From Campanula takesimana (Eukaryota > Streptophyta > Magnoliopsida > Asterales > Campanulaceae), in NCBI GenBank assembly GCA_026119855.1, contig JAOWBW010001318.1, positions 283,910 through 347,909 on the forward strand: 64,000 nucleotides of DNA, read 5' to 3'. Below, in pieces: positions 42,504 to 57,300 of the stretch (the first letter of the stretch is position 1; each line of letters opens with the position of its first letter). The notes below the pieces were generated by a model. It made no database searches and was not told the origin of the DNA. It worked only from the letters and a program-made list of their open reading frames with translations. The position numbers and the translations under genes are program-made.

Positions 42504-42538
42504 AATTCGTGGGCGAATTTTCTTTAAGGTGGGGAGGA

Positions 42539-42810
42539 TGTAACACCCATCGAATTTCTTGTTAAATATTTGACATACTTGTTAAGTACTTGAACTTGCA
42601 TATTATGTGTTAGTTTTACTTGGGTTAAATTTTTAACTGCTTTAAATAGTTAAGGTGGTTAAATGTCTAGTTTTGACTTTTGGGTCATTTGTGAAAATTG
42701 GACTTTAGGGGTCTTTTTGTTAAAAGTGGAACTTGAGGGGCCTAAGTGCAATTGTTTGAAAGTTTCAAAGTATATCATGTTGTTTGGGTTGTCAGAGAAG
42801 GCAATTGTTT
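42539..42810 (+). repeat. Truncated 3' LTR of the chromovirus; unit 1/unit 2 junction
   Basis: Identical to the start of LTR C for about 265 bp up to GAAGGCAATT. Then GTTT joins to foldback element A sequence (TGAAATACAAAACC). CAATT is shared by both partners at the join. Confidence 0.9.
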
Positions 42811-43732
42811 GAAATACAAAACCGCTTATATACATGAATTTTCATTCTTTTTTTAAAGAAAAAAGTAACATTTACTCTATAAAACTGTTACATTCATTTA
42901 TATATTATATTACAATCATATATGCATTGTGTTACACTTCAATTACTACTTTTTCTAAACACAAAAACTATTTATATTATTTTATGAAACTGTTGTTACA
43001 TCTTATAATAAAGTGTTACTTTCTTAAGACCAAACTGTTATTTTCTTCATAAAAATGTGTTACATTTTTTGACGACGAGCAGCTCACTTTTTTGTGTGTT
43101 AAAAAATATGTTTTTAAAAAAAAAATGAAACCATAACATGACCTATCTAGTTTTATTCGTCTCGTCGAGACGAACACAACGGTATTTTTAGATTTTTTTT
43201 TCGACTTCAAAATCCCAAGAGCATTTCAAAGGTATTAGAGGGTTTTCTTTTTACCCGCGACACGTGTCGCAATTTGAGAGGAGGAAGGGGGCTGGTGCGG
43301 GCGGGATGGTGGGTCGTCCCGTAGGCAAACCCGTCGCACAGCGTGCAACGGTCGCACTCCGGTGTTTGTCATAAACAAAGGGCGACACATGACAAAGTGA
43401 ATACTCCCTCCGTCCCACCCGAATTAGGATTTTTGGGTTGGGCACGAGGATTAAAGAAAAAAAGTGTTAGGGAGTAGGTGTTGTGAGTATGAAAAGTAAA
43501 GTAGGAGAGAGAAAGTGGGGTAGGGAATAATGAGTGGAAAGTTATTGTGAGTGTGAATGTGTGTCTCATTAAATAAAACATTTCCATTTTTTGGTTGTCC
43601 TAATTCGAGTGAGACACCCAAAATAGAAATTTGTTCTGATTCGAGTGAGACGGAGGGAGTATTTTTTTTATTTGTCTTTAAAGAACAATCATTCATATTT
43701 AAATTATTGTACTACCTCCGTCTCACTATAAC

Positions 43733-45783
43733 TGTCACGACCCGAAAACCCGTCCCTATTTTATTAATAAATAATTAATTATTTATTTAATTATTTGATT
43801 ATTTATTTATGTGCGCATTTTATATCTCATAATATTAATTTGTGCCTAGCATTATTTGGTTGATATTGTGTTAAGTGGGTAGTGGGAAATTAAATTGGTA
43901 GAAGGGTGATTTGGGTTTATTTGTGCTAAGTAGAAGAGGAGGGGGTCTTAGTGTAAGTTTTTAAAATCATCTCCTACTCCCTCCCTACTCTTCCTTCTCC
44001 CTCACTCTCTTCCTCACCACACACACTCACTGCATTCTCTCTCTCTCTCCTCCATTTGTAGAAAGGTAAGAACTCTCTCATTCTTCCTCCATTTTGATCA
44101 TCTTCCTCCCTCTATTTCTTAGTGCTCATTTTATGAAATGTGTTTAGATCGTCGATAGGATCGTGTAGAGCCAAAAATATTCGAATTCCGTCATCTTTCA
44201 TAAATTCAAGTAAGTTGTTTTTCTCCCATTTTTATGCTAAAATGTTCATCTTTAGTTTATGTAATGCTTTAGTTAACATATATGTCATTTTGGTTGAGTT
44301 TGGAATTTATTTGTATTTTTGTTCATCTTTTGTGATTTTGAGATTGTTGGGATTAAATCTTGATTGAGGTTTCTAGATGTTGTTATCTAGGCCCTTGCAA
44401 GTTATAAGTTGTTTTGGTACATGATTATGCTTAGTGGAAAGTTTGGTTGTGGTTGATTTTGAGAAATGTGTGAAATGGTTTGGAAAAATGGAAGAACCCA
44501 GCTGATCCTCTGCCCAGCCCGTCGACCAGGCGCCCGCCCGGGTTGATCCAGGCGCCCGCCTACCTGGATTTTTCCTTCGGCCAAACCTTCTGGTCAAATA
44601 AGCGCCCGCCCGACCCTTTCCGCGCGCCCGCCCGCCCCCTGTTCTGGAAATCTGCCTTTTTGCTTGTTTAAACTAGGTTGCTTCCTTAGTTTAAGGTTTA
44701 TTACTCTAATTAACTTAAGTTAACATCGTGGAACACTTTATTAATTGGAATTGGTTCATTTGTGAATAAATATGTTATGGAATTTGATTAAGTATCGTTT
44801 TGGGAATGTTGGCCATCTTTGATGTGTTGTTTGGATTGGTTTACCTTTGTGGTGATTTATTTGGAATGGTTCCCTACTTTGGAATCATTAGTTGTTTATT
44901 TAAGCTAGTATTTATTACTTGGCATTTAATTGAAAGTCCAGCTGGTATATGTGGTTGTGTCGGGCAATGGGAATGTTATAATGGCTCCGAGCCAAGTCCA
45001 TTATAATGTGACCATTGTTTTGCCCTTATTTTCCTCTTCCAGATTGGCCTTGGTTGAGATGAGCTAGCTTCCTTCGAAAGTAGTCTAGCTAACTTTTTGG
45101 AGTATGACTTTGTGTCATGACTCCCGTCCCTTGTGACATGTTACTATTGGTTATGGTTCCGGTACCGGGGTTTTCTCTTCAGCTCTTATGCTACTATGAA
45201 GATGTTGATTGGTTGATTATTGAAGCTGCGCAGCGATCCTTTATTTGGTTCTATTAGTTGGGAAACCTTGGCTAATATCCTTTGTTATTTGTTTATTTCC
45301 GCTGCTATCTGTTAACTGCTATTGCTATGTGCTATATGTGATTTATTATTGTTTATTGCATCTTAGCATGTCATGTAGTTGCATTAGTAACTTACTGAGA
45401 TTTATCTCACCCCCTTTCTTTTATCTTTGTTTTTCCTTACCCCCCCAGGAGGAAAGGATTAGTACTCGCTGATCACGAGGAGGACGTCGAGTGTGGAAGT
45501 AGCTTTTGGGAAGGTTGTTTCGGTTTACATTATTTAAATGTATAACCTTTGGGATAGTGTCCAACATTGACGTCATTAAGAATTGTGTATTTTGTATTTT
45601 TGAGTATAAGCTTGTGGAGCTTATACTAGTTGTATTTTGTTGTTGTCAAGCTTGGATTTATAAAACTTGTCCTATCATCTCTTAGTATAAAATGGAATTT
45701 TTAATCTTCAGTATTTTGGTAATTATGTGTTAAGTCGACGTCCAGTTCGCGTGCTCTTGGCCCGCGGGGTCGGGGACGCGACA
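43733..45783 (+). mobile_element. Solo LTR A (unit 2)
   Basis: As 28735-30782, again between ATAAC copies. Shares with unit 3 bases not in unit 1, such as CTGGATTTTT where unit 1 reads CTGGCTTTTT. Confidence 0.92.
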
Positions 45784-46026
45784 ATAACGTTCCTACTTTG
45801 ACTTTGCTCTGAGATTAAGAAAAAATAAATGTTGTAAGTGTGAAAATTAAAGTAAGAGAGAGAAAGTGGGTAAGGAGTTTTTGTTGTGAGAATGACAAGT
45901 GGGTTTCATTTTCCATTTTAGATAATAAAGTAAAGTAAGAACTTTCAATTGGAACAGACAAAAAAGGAATGTAAGAACATCAAATCGGGTCAGAGGGAGT
46001 AACATTTTTCTTAGCATATTATCATT

Positions 46027-46894
46027 GACAAACACTCTCGTGAGACGGTCTCACGGGGTGAGACGGACCTACCCGCGGGTCGAACCCTCCCCGTCTCCAG
46101 CGACACGCCTGCTCCAGCCTCTCCCCCTTTCCCAGATCGCGACACGTGGCGCGTATTTAAAAAAAACTCCAATAACTTAAAAATGCTATATCTTGAGATT
46201 TATAAGTCTGAAAAAAAATCTAAAAATACCGTTGTGTTCGTCTTGACGCGACGAATTAAACTAGATAGGTCATGAAATGGTTTATTTTTTTTTTTTTTAA
46301 AAACATACTTTTTAACACACAAAAAAAACTGGACTGTTCGTATACTGAGATGTAACGCTTTGTTCTGATAAAAGTAACAGTTTGGCATTAAAAAGTAACA
46401 ATTTATTGTAAGATATAACATCAGTTTCGCAAAAAAATAAATGGATTTTGTGGTTAGAAAAAGTAATAATTGAAGTGTAACATAATGCATATATGATTGT
46501 AATATGCCATATATATGAATGTAACAATTTTATAGGTTAAATGTTGCTTTTTTTCTTTTAAAAAAGAGTTAAAATTGATGCATATAATCGGTTCTGCATT
46601 TCAATTGAATGTAAAACCCTAGAAAAATGTTACAATTGAGAAAAAAAAAGTTACATTCAATTTTATAAAATGTAACATTAATTTAGTTGTCAATCTTATG
46701 TTATCTTAAATGTATTTCAGCAAAATTGTGGTACATTTTTTGAAAAAAAAAAGTGTTACATTTGTTTATAAAAAGTGTTACTTTTGCTGGTGAGCAAAAA
46801 ATGGCAGGGGGAAAAAAAGTCGGAAGCCAAAAAAAAGAAAAGGCTTGACTGGCTCGGCTGGGTTGTGTGAGACGGTCTCACATGAGTCCACCTC
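46027..46894. mobile_element. MULE-type foldback MITE, copy B (unit 2)
   Basis: Same element and flanks as 31026-31895. Confidence 0.88.
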
Positions 46895-49800
46895 ATTATC
46901 ATTAATATTTGGACAAATATCCCTATTATTTATGTCTGATTTCGTTTCATTTTCCCTTTTTATGAATTTTCTTTAAATAAAATGACTATTTTACTTTGAT
47001 GCAAAATCCAAATACAATAGGTATTTTTAAATTTGGAAATAAAATAATATCTTATTAAAAAAAAAAAGATAAAACCAACACTCGTGGATATTACTCTCTC
47101 CGTACCGGATCAAGAGTTTTAATTTCCTTTTTTCGCACGTTCCGAATTAAGAGCTTCATTCCCAAAATAATAAATAATAAATAGTATTTTTAAACAAATT
47201 TATTCTTATAATATTTTTATAATCATAAAAAAACCAAAATTTACTAAATTACTTTTTATCATACAAAGTTAAAATAAAACTCTTAATTTATGAAAGAAGG
47301 GAGTAAAATATAACCAAACCACGTATAAAAAAAAAAAAAAACTGCATCTGTCCTTAAATGATTGTTTAAATTTAATTTAAAGGGACATAATTTTTTGTAC
47401 AATTTGGTGCCAAAATTCATATATAATCTTTTAATCTTTCTTAGAAACATTTAGTTTTTGCAAGTATAAAGAGACAAGTGAAATATTTTTCGAAATGAAA
47501 ACATTTAGGGACAAAGTTATGATAAAAATGAACACTTATTTTAGAAAGAAAAAAATTCCTGAAAGTAGACACCTAGCCAATTGGTCTGGTAACTACATAA
47601 ATGATACTCCCTTCGTCCCATTTTAAACTTCAAAGATTTCCCTTTTGGGTGTCCCATTTTAAACTTCAAAATAAAAAAAAAAGTTATTTATACTCTCTCC
47701 GTCCCACTCGAATTAGGACAAATTTCCATTTTGGGTGTCCCATTCGAATTAGGACAACCTAAAAATGGAAAGGCTTTAGTCAATGGGACCCACATTAACA
47801 CTCACAACAACTTTTCACTCATTATTTTCTACCCTACTTTCTTTCTCCTACTTCACTTTTTGTAACACCCATCGAATTTCTTGTTAAATATTTGACATAC
47901 TTGTTAAATACTTGAACTTGCATATTATGTGTTAGTTTTACTTGGGTAAAAATTTTAACTGCTTTAAATAGTTAAGGTGGTTAAATGTCTTGTTTTGACT
48001 TTTGGGTCATTTGTGAAAATTGGACTTTAGGGGTCTTTTTGTTAAAAGTGGAACTTGAGGGGCCTAAGTGCAATTGTTTGAAAGTTTCAAAGTATATCAT
48101 GTTGTTTGGGTTGTCAGAGAAGGCAATTCCTAATTTTCTTCTCGTTCCTTCTCTGTTTCAAAGTTTGGGTTAAAAGTTTATCCTATTCTCGACTCCTCGA
48201 GTTTAATTATCCCTCCGTTCTTGATTCTGATCCCGGATTAATATTCGTGGCGTTGAATAGAGCGTTCCAGGCCGAACAGAAATAAGTTTGGGTCAACTTG
48301 AATTTTGACTAGGTAAGTTATTAGCTCCCCCTTACTTGTAATAACATGCATAAATGTTATTCTCGATACTTGTGAATGTTAATTTCGTGTTTGGGATGAT
48401 TTTTGCGAGACTTGTAAATTTGGGACAAAGGGAGTAATAATCCTCTGTGGGAAATAATGAAAGAAAATGAAAGAGTTAGTTTTGAGCTTGTTAATGCATT
48501 CTGGGCATGTTGAAATTGTTAGTAAATGTTACTCCTACGTTTTGGAACGGAAAATTTCTTAACCTGGGAAAGGAATAAAAATTTCGCATTTTGGTACATT
48601 GTGCGACCGCACAAAAATCCTTGGGCGACCGCACATCTTTCTGAAAGGTTTTTCAAAGAAATTAACCTGCTTGTGTGCGACCGCACAGTTCATTTTAGGC
48701 GACCGCACAGTTATCTGAAAAACCAAAAATGTTGTTTAAAGTTTGTATAAGTTGGAAGTAACCCTAGTTAAGGTATATAACCTTAGTATAAGATGTCCTA
48801 GCAAATGTTGTGACACCTTAGGGGCATCAGAACTTGGTCTTAAACATGTATACTCATTGAATTAAAATGAGAACATAAGTATAAGAGTAGTAACTCTTCT
48901 TTATGTCTTGAAAGTGCTATGAACAAGCACTAATGTGTTATACTTGTCTTGAAACCAAGGATTGTGCACCTTAGGGGCATTAGAACAAGATCTTAGACTT
49001 GAACATCCTAAGAATAGGATTGGGATTTGGTAAGAGTAAATGTATAACTCTTATACATGCTTGAATGTCCAAAGATTGGAATTATAACTTGAAGTATAAG
49101 ACATTTAAAATCTTGTACATGGGTTGAACATCCATAGAAATGGATTAAGACTTGAATATAAGATAATAAAATCTTGTACATGGCTTGACACCAATACATA
49201 TGTATGGTAGTGAACTAGGAAGTGCTATGAACAAGCACTAACGTGTATGAGACATGTTCTTGTTGTGTATGTGCAATCATTGCATACATTTGCTTGATAC
49301 AAGGTGACTTCTTGACTACTTGAAGCATGTTCCTTGTTGAGCTAGTCCACTACTTCTGGATTAGTTCTTCTCCCGTAGTTCAAGTAAATATCTACTTGTA
49401 CCTTCTTGTGTGAGTCCAGCTGGTTCTCCTTGCTTGTTCGAAAATGTATAGGTTCATGCTTGTCGCGAGAGCTGGGGCTTAAGTGACAATCGGGTCCCTA
49501 TGTATTTCCGCCTGACCCCTTACTACCGGCCATAGTAAGGGCATAGCTTCCTTAGTTGGAGCAATAAGCCTGACTTAAGTGAATGCTAAACTCCTGTCTT
49601 GAACACCTCGTGAATACTCATGAGTACTGATATTGGGAATGACACTGGTTACCGGGTCTTCTGATACATACTGAATAATCAGTTCCTGTTATTGATCGTG
49701 ATTGTCAAAGTAATACAAGCTACGACAACAATGGTATTCTTGGGAGGAATAAGGAAGGAAGCAATATCCTTATAACTTGCTTGTTTAGCTTTATGTGCTA

Positions 49801-50479
49801 CTTGATGAGTGGCTTAGCCTCTCATATACTTGTTACTTGATGATACTTGATATATAATTACTTGAGTATCTACTTGAATTGCATGATAACATGTCATGTA
49901 GTTGCATCTAATAGCTTACTGAGATTTATCTCACCCTTTATGTGTTTAATTGTTTCCCCCCCCCCCAGGAAAGGAAGGATAGTGTGCAGTGAGGCTCGAC
50001 ATAGTTGGGAGCTTACTTCGCAGGTCGTGATTATTTTGGGGCTTGTGTCCTTTTACATTTGGTGAGGACGATGTTCTAAGGGTTTGTAACTCCTTATTTT
50101 GGGTTAGACAGTCTTGTTCAGTTCATGCTGTCACTAGACATCTTGTATAGTACTCTTGATGCCAGCTTATGTGCTAGGCATGTTTCCGCTGTGTATGTAT
50201 TAAGTTTGGTTTTAATTTTCTTGTCTAGAACTCGTATTGTGAGCTAGTATAGCTCCTTACTCTAGAGTATATATATCATGTCAGTTTGTTAAACAAATGT
50301 CATTAAGTTCTTGTTAAGTTTCTGGTTTCTCGTTAGGCACTCCCACCGGGTTCGAGGTTCTACTAGGGGATCCCGGGACCTGGGGGCGTGTCAGGTTGGT
50401 ATCAGAGCTACCCTGGTTTAGCTACCATGTTTAGCTACCTTGGTTTGCTCTAAGTCTGGATAGGGTCTATGGCCTAGGT

Positions 50480-51754
50480 ATGGGTGAGTCTTGGGGTGTT
50501 ATTAATAACGCTGAGTGTTTACCTACAGGTACAATGAGTTCTGAAGGTACAAGTGGTAGTAATCAGCTGAGATCTATAACTCCTCAAGAAGAAATGGTTG
50601 ATAATGTAGACTGGGATTATCCTAATCGTCTTACAAGGTTCTTGAAGTTGAAACCTCGTAGTTTTGATGGGGAATTTGATGCTAAGAAGGCAGAGGAGTG
50701 GATTGAGAGTATTGAAAAGATCTTCACAGCCTTGAGATGTGCAGGTGGTGATAAGGTAACCTTTGCAACCTTTAAACTTGAGAAAGCCGCTGAACATTGG
50801 TGGCAAGTGTTGAATAAAAGTTGGGAACTGGAAGGTGTACCACAGACATGGGAGAATTTTCTTAAACCATTCAAGTCACAGTTTATTCCAACAGTGGTCC
50901 AAGATAAAAAGGAAATGGAATTTCTTAATCTGGAGCAGGCAAGCTTGACAGTGGGGCAATACTCAACCAAGTTCACAGAATTGGCGAGGTATTGTGATCA
51001 CTTAGTTCCAAACGAAGCCAAGAAGGCACAGAGGTTTGTTAAAGGGTTGAGGACTGAGTATAGGAAGCAACTTCTTTCTCTACAGCTCTCTAGTTATCAT
51101 CAAGCAGTGGAGAAGGCTTATACTATTGAAAATGATATTGAAGAACACAAGGTGAAGTTGGGAACAACCATGACTGGTCGTGTATCAGAGAAAACTCAGG
51201 GATCTGGTTCTAAAGGTGGTAAATCTGGTCGCCAAGATCGTCGATTTCGACAACCAACTGAAAGTAAAGGTAGTGTATCAACTGGTTCGAGGACAACAGT
51301 CCAAGGTTCCAGGAAAGTATGTGGTTTTTGTTCGAAAGAAGGTAATTCTGAAGACAAGTGTTGGTCAAAGCAAGGAAAGTGTTTAGTGTGTGGTGAAGCG
51401 GGGTACTTTGCTAGAAATTGTCCTAAAAGTAGAGGAAATCAAGTTGGGGGTACAAGTCAACCAGCCTCAGGTTCCAAGAGAGATAGTGGGGGTCGACCAA
51501 AAGTTCAGGGTCGAGTGTTTGCTTTAGATCAGCAGGGTGTAGCTGAGTCTTCTGCGGTCATAGGAGGTATTATATTACTTTCTAGTACGAGAGCGCGAGT
51601 CTTGATAGATCCAGGCTCATCTCATTCTTATGTGGCATCTCATTTTGTGTCGCATTTGCATGTTCTTCCTGATTCTATGCCTTATGTGCTAGAAGTATCT
51701 TCCCCTATGGGAGATTACATGTTTACATCTGAGGTTTACAAGAAATGTGAGGTT
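50480..51754 (+). CDS. Chromovirus gag and protease start (unit 2)
   Basis: Translated sequence identical to unit 1, including the Asn and Tyr that replace both zinc-knuckle histidines. The knuckle changes therefore predate the tandem duplication. Split by solo LTR B after GAGGTT. Confidence 0.9.
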
Positions 51755-54313
51755 TGTCATGACCCGAAATATAGGCTCTATTTTATTAGTAATTAAATAA
51801 TTTTTATTTAATTATTTGCTTATTTATTTATTTAAATTATTATTTATTTAAATAATTATGTGTGCAATTTATGTGTTATAATATTTGTGCCTAGCTTTGT
51901 ATTGAGTTATTTGGGCTAGTGTGGAAGTGTTGGGTCTTAATAGTTAGTCGGGAGTACAAATAAGCGTGCTAGTAGATGGGGGAGGGGCCCGAGTGTAATA
52001 TTTTGAAATAATCCTCCCTACTTCCCCCTCCTCCCTCACCTTCTCCCTCATTCTTCACCTCATTTCCCAGCATCTTCTTCCTCTCTCTCTAGCTAGAAAA
52101 GGTAAGTTTCTTTTCTCTTCCTTCTCTCTTCTTTTTCTCCATCTTCCTCTCATTATTGTTCATTTCTTAAATCATGAACATTGTTTAGATCGTCGCTAGG
52201 ATCGCATAGAGTCAAAAAGATTTGAATTCCGTCAACCTTGAGAATTTGCAAGTAAGTTACTTTTCCCCCATTTTGCTAAAAATGTTCATTCCATGCTTAG
52301 TTGATACTATGATTACCATTTCTTGCTTCTTGGGTTGATTTTGAGATGATTTGCATTTTATCCCATTTTGTGAAGTTTTGGTGTTGAATCATCCCTTGGA
52401 TTGAGTAGATTAAATGATGTTTTATGAGTTGTTTTAGGTCCATAGGGTGTTTGGGTATCTTAGTATACCTATTAGAAGCATTTGGGTTTGATTTATGTTG
52501 TTGGGTGGAAAATTTGGGAGAAACCCAGTTGGTTTTGGCCGTTTTCCGGCGACCTGGGTCCGTGGGCGACCGCCTATGATGGGTTTGGGCGACCGCCCAT
52601 GGGATCAGTTAATCCAGAGAATCTGAGCAAAGTGTTTAGGCGACCGCCCACTTTTGGGTTGGGCGACCGCCCAGGAAGTCAGTGGGTTTTGGGCTTGGGG
52701 TTGGGTTTTGGGCGACCGCCCAGACTGGCTATGGGCGACCGCCCATACCAGCTGTTCTGAGCCTCTTTGTTATTGAATTGTTTTAAGGTCCAAGCCCGAT
52801 CTAGGCTCGAAGTACCACCCTAGTTGACTTAAGTTAATGTTGTGGAACACTTTAGTAATTAAAATTGGTTCCTTTGTGAACAATAGAGCTATGTAATTTG
52901 ATCAAGTGTTGTTTGGGCATCTTATGATGTGTTCGTGTTTGTTCCAACCGAATTGAATTTCGCGTAAGACTTAGTATAGGTTTTAGGCGATGTCCTATAG
53001 TACCTAGAGGGCTGTTTTGGAACACTAAGGTGTACTCATTCTGGATTCCTACTTTGGAATCCCAGGTATGATGAGATGGTTGAGTATCATCTTTGGAATG
53101 TATCTGGTATGGTTCCTCTTTATGGAATGATCGGGTTCTAATAATCATTGTTGTTGTCCTCTTTATGAGAAACTCCGTTATCGTTGTTGTGCTCTTTTAT
53201 GAGAAACTCGTTGTGTTTATTGTTGTTGAACTCTTCCTGAGAAATCGTTTGCATCTTTTTGGTGATTAATTGGTATGATTCCCTACTTTGGAATCAATGG
53301 TTGTTTATTGTGCTAGTATTTTATTACTTAGCCTTACTTGAAATTCCAGCTGGTATTTTGTGTGTGTTTGGGCGATGCGAAACATTATGATGGCACAGCC
53401 AAGTCCATTGTGATTGTTGACCATTGTTTTGCCCCCTTATTACCCTCCTCCAGATTGGCCTTGGATGTGAGAAGAACTAGCTCCCTTGTGTGCATTTTAG
53501 CTTTCCTTGGAGCATGACTTTGTGGCATGTCTCCCGTCCTTTGTGACACTTCTTTTGGTCCTTGATTCCGGTACCGGGGTTTTCTCTGCGAGCTTTCATG
53601 CTGCTATGAAGATGTTGATTGTTGATTATTGAAGCTGCGCAGCGACCTTTATTTGGTTCTTCCAGTTGGATGAATCCTTGGCTACGTATCCACTTATGAG
53701 TGTTTATTTCAGCTTTATGTGTTGCATGTTGAGCTGGTCGTTATTTCCAACCGGTATGGGACGGTTGGCGATAGGGAGCCTCTCATTTGTTGTTATATGT
53801 TTATTTATATGATTGATTACGTATGTCACTTATCCCGCTGCTATCTGTCTTATGTTAATTGCTATTATTCATTGCATACTAGCATGTCATGTAGTTGCAT
53901 TAGTAACTTACTGAGATTTTATCTCACCCCGTTTATTTCCATCTTTGTTTTTCCTTAACCCCCCCCCCCCAGGAGGAAAAGGATTAGGATTCGCAGATCG
54001 AGGAGGACGTCGAGAGGATTGAGATTTTGGGGCAGGTTGTTGTGGATCGGTTTACATTATTTAAATGTATAACCTTTTGGGGATAGTTTTACCATCATTG
54101 TCGTCATTAAGAATTGTATATTTTATTCTTTTGGGTATAAGCTGTGGAGCTTATGTTAGATGTACTTTGTTGATTTAAACTTGGATTTGTAAAACCTTGT
54201 GTTATCATCTTTTAGTTCAAAATGAAAATTTTTAACTTCTATATTTTAGAGTCTTGGTTTTAAGTCGACGTCCAGCTCGCGATCTCGGGCCCGCGGGGTT
54301 CGGGGTCGCGACA
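51755..54313 (+). mobile_element. Solo LTR B (unit 2)
   Basis: As 36755-39309. The C-tract before CAGG is three bases longer and an A run gains one base. Confidence 0.92.
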
Positions 54314-54318
54314 AGGTT

Positions 54319-57300
54319 CTTGTGGGTGATCATGCCCTTCTTGCTGACCTAGTCGTGTTACCTATAAGGGACTTTGACGTGATTCTTGGCATGGATTGGC
54401 TATATGTGCATCATGCATCTGTTGATTGTTATAGAAAAGTAGTAACTTTTTCTATTCCTGGTTTGCCTGATTTTACCTTTGAAGGTGATAGGCCTTTATG
54501 TGCTATACATGTTATTTCTGCTTTAAAAGCTAGAAAATTTTTATCTCGTGGTTGTGCCGGGTATCTCGCATGTGTGCTTGATCAGAGTTTATCTGTTCCA
54601 AGATGGAGGATATTCCTGTTGTGTCTGAATTTTCAGATGTGTTCTCTTCTGAGTATAGCATGCCACCTGATCGAGAGCTTGAGTTCTGTATTGAGTTATT
54701 ACCAGGTACAGCACCAATCTCTAAAGCACCTTATAGAATGGCTCCAGCTGAGTTGAGAGAGTTAAAAACACAGCTTGAGGAATTGCTTGATCGGGGCTTT
54801 ATCAGGCCAAGTGTATCACCGTGGGGTGCACCAGTGTTATTTGTCAGAAAGAAAGATGGGACTCTGCGATTGTGTATTGATTACAGAGATCTTAATCAGG
54901 TAACTATCAAGAACAAATATCCGTTACCTCATATTGATGACTTGTTTGATCAGCTTCAAGGTTCAGTAGTGTATTCGAAGCTTGACTTGAGAAGTGGTTA
55001 TCATCAGTTGAAAATCAGATCTGAGGATATACCAAAGACATCTTTCCGTACCAGGTATGGGCATTATGAATTTATTGTTATGCCATTTGGTTTGACAAAT
55101 GCTCCAGCTGTATTTATGGATTTGATGAACCGTATTTTCAAGCCATATCTTGATTGTTTTGTGGTGGTATTCATTGATGACATTCTTGTGTATTCCAAAT
55201 CACGAGCTGAGCATGAACAACATCTCAGAGTGGTATTGCAAGTTCTTCGTGAGAAACAATTATTTGCAAAATTCAGCAAATGTGCTTTCTGGTTAGAAGA
55301 AGTTTCATTCTTGGGGCATGTTGTGTCTGCTACTGGTATTGCAGTAGATCCTTCCAAAGTTGAAGCAGTTGTCAACTGGAAGAGGCCAACTACAGTGACT
55401 GAAATCCGTAGTTTCTTGGGGTTCGCTAGTTATTATCGGAGGTTCATTGAGGGATTCTCCAAGATTGCTACTCCATTGACTAATATGACTCGAAAAGCTA
55501 TTTCTTTTGAGTGGAATGATAAATGTGAAGCAAGTTTTCAGGAGTTAAAAAGGCGTTTGACTACAGCTCCAGTCTTGGCTTTGCCTAATGGTTCTGAGCA
55601 TTTCATGGTTTATACTGATGCTTCTAAAGAAGGATTGGGTTGTGTTCTGATGCAAGATGGCAAGGTAATAGCTTATGCTTCTCGGAAATTATCTCCTTAT
55701 GAAAAGAATTATCCTACTCATGATTTAGAGTTGGCTGCGATTATTTTTGCTTTTCATAAATGGAGACATTACTTGTATGGAACCAAATTTGAAGTCTTTA
55801 CTGATCATAAGAGCTTGAAGTACTTGTTTTCTCAAAAAGAGCTTAACATGAGGCAACGTAGATGGATGGAGAAATTGAAGGATCGTGATTGTACTATCCT
55901 TTATCATCCAGGAAAAGCAAATGTTGTGGCAGATGCACTGAGCAGAAAGACTTATATTTCTTGCTTGATGATTCGTGAATGGAAGATGTTTGAAGACTTA
56001 TGTGATTGGAGTCCTTGTGAATCAAATCATGGAGTTATCTTTGCTAATATAAAAGCTACTTCAGATTTACTCCAACAGATCAAAGAAGCTCAGGTAATTG
56101 ATTCTGAATTGCAGAAAATCATTAGTGGAATGAATGAAGGAAAGCAACCAGATTTTTCTTTCAATAGTGATGAAATTCTTACCTTTCGAGGCCGAGTTTG
56201 TATTCCAGTTGATCCTGAGATTAAGAAGAAAGTTCTTGAAGAGGCTCACAAAGCCAAGTATACTATTCATCCTGGAAGCACAAAAATGTACCAAGACTTG
56301 AAGAAACATTTCTGGTGGAACAATATGAAAAGAGAGATTGCTGAGTATGTTTCCAAATGTTTGACTTGTCAACAAGTAAAAGTGGAACATCAACGTCCAG
56401 CAGGTTTGTTGCAACCATTAGAAATTCCAGAGTGGAAATGGGAGCATATTACGATGGATTTTCTGACTGGTTTGCCACGTACCAGACGAGGCCATGATGC
56501 TGTTTGGGTTATAGTGGACAGGTTGACTAAATCAGCTCACTTCTTGTCAGTTTCCATGGGATATTCATTGTCTCAGTTGGCATCTTTGTATGTTCAGGAG
56601 ATAGTCCGACTGCATGGGGTTCCTGTGAGTATTGTATCTGACAGATATCCTCGTTTTACTTCTCGATTCTGGCAGGCTCTTCAGGGTGCTATGGGTACTA
56701 AATTGAATTTCAGTACTGCTTTTCATCCTCAATCTGATGGGCAATCTGAGAGACTTATACAGATTCTCGAGGATATGTTACGTGCTTGTGTTATTGATTT
56801 CAAAGGCAGTTGGGATACTCATCTTCCTTTGGCTGAGTTTGCTTATAATAACAGTTATCAGTCTAGCATTGAAATGGCTCCATATGAGGCTCTTTATGGC
56901 AGAAAATGTCGATCTCCTATATGCTGGGATGAAGTGGGAGAAGCTACACTCTTGGGTCCTGAAATGGTTCAACAATCAGTTGAGAGTGTGAAACTCATTC
57001 GAGATAGATTGCGCACAGCTCAGAGTAGACAAAAGAGTTATGCAGATCATCGTAGAAGGGATCTTGAATTCCAGGTAGGTGACTTTTTATTCTTGAAGGT
57101 CTCTCCTCGTAGAGGTATAAAGAGATTTGGGAAGAAAGGAAAGTTATCTCCTCGTTATATAGGTCCATTTGAGATTCTTGAAAGAATTGGGAAGTTGGCT
57201 TATAGAGTGGCTTTACCTCCTTCTTTATCTGGTATCATGATGTGTTCCATGTATCTATGCTTCGCAAGTATATGGCAGATGAATCACATGTTCTTGAGTA

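Larger units (their letters stand above)
27815..42810. repeat. 15-kb tandem unit 1
   Basis: Head-to-tail with unit 2. Corresponding landmarks differ by 14,996-15,004 bp throughout. The junction joins LTR C 3' sequence (GAAGGCAATT) to the middle of foldback element A (GAAATACAAAACCG). Unit 1 carries bases that differ from both other units, such as TCTCGACGCG near 31240 where the others read TCTTGACGCG. Confidence 0.93.
32863..42810 (+). mobile_element. Tekay-like chromovirus (Ty3/gypsy), unit 1, with solo LTR B inside
   Basis: 5' LTR (32863-35393), primer site, gag-pro-pol frame (35480-36754 and 39315-42503), purine tract AAGGTGGGGAGGA (42526-42538) and a 3' LTR cut after about 270 bp by the tandem junction. 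Solo LTR B interrupts the protease region. Domain order is gag, protease, RT, RNase H, integrase, C-terminal chromodomain-like region. Confidence 0.92.
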
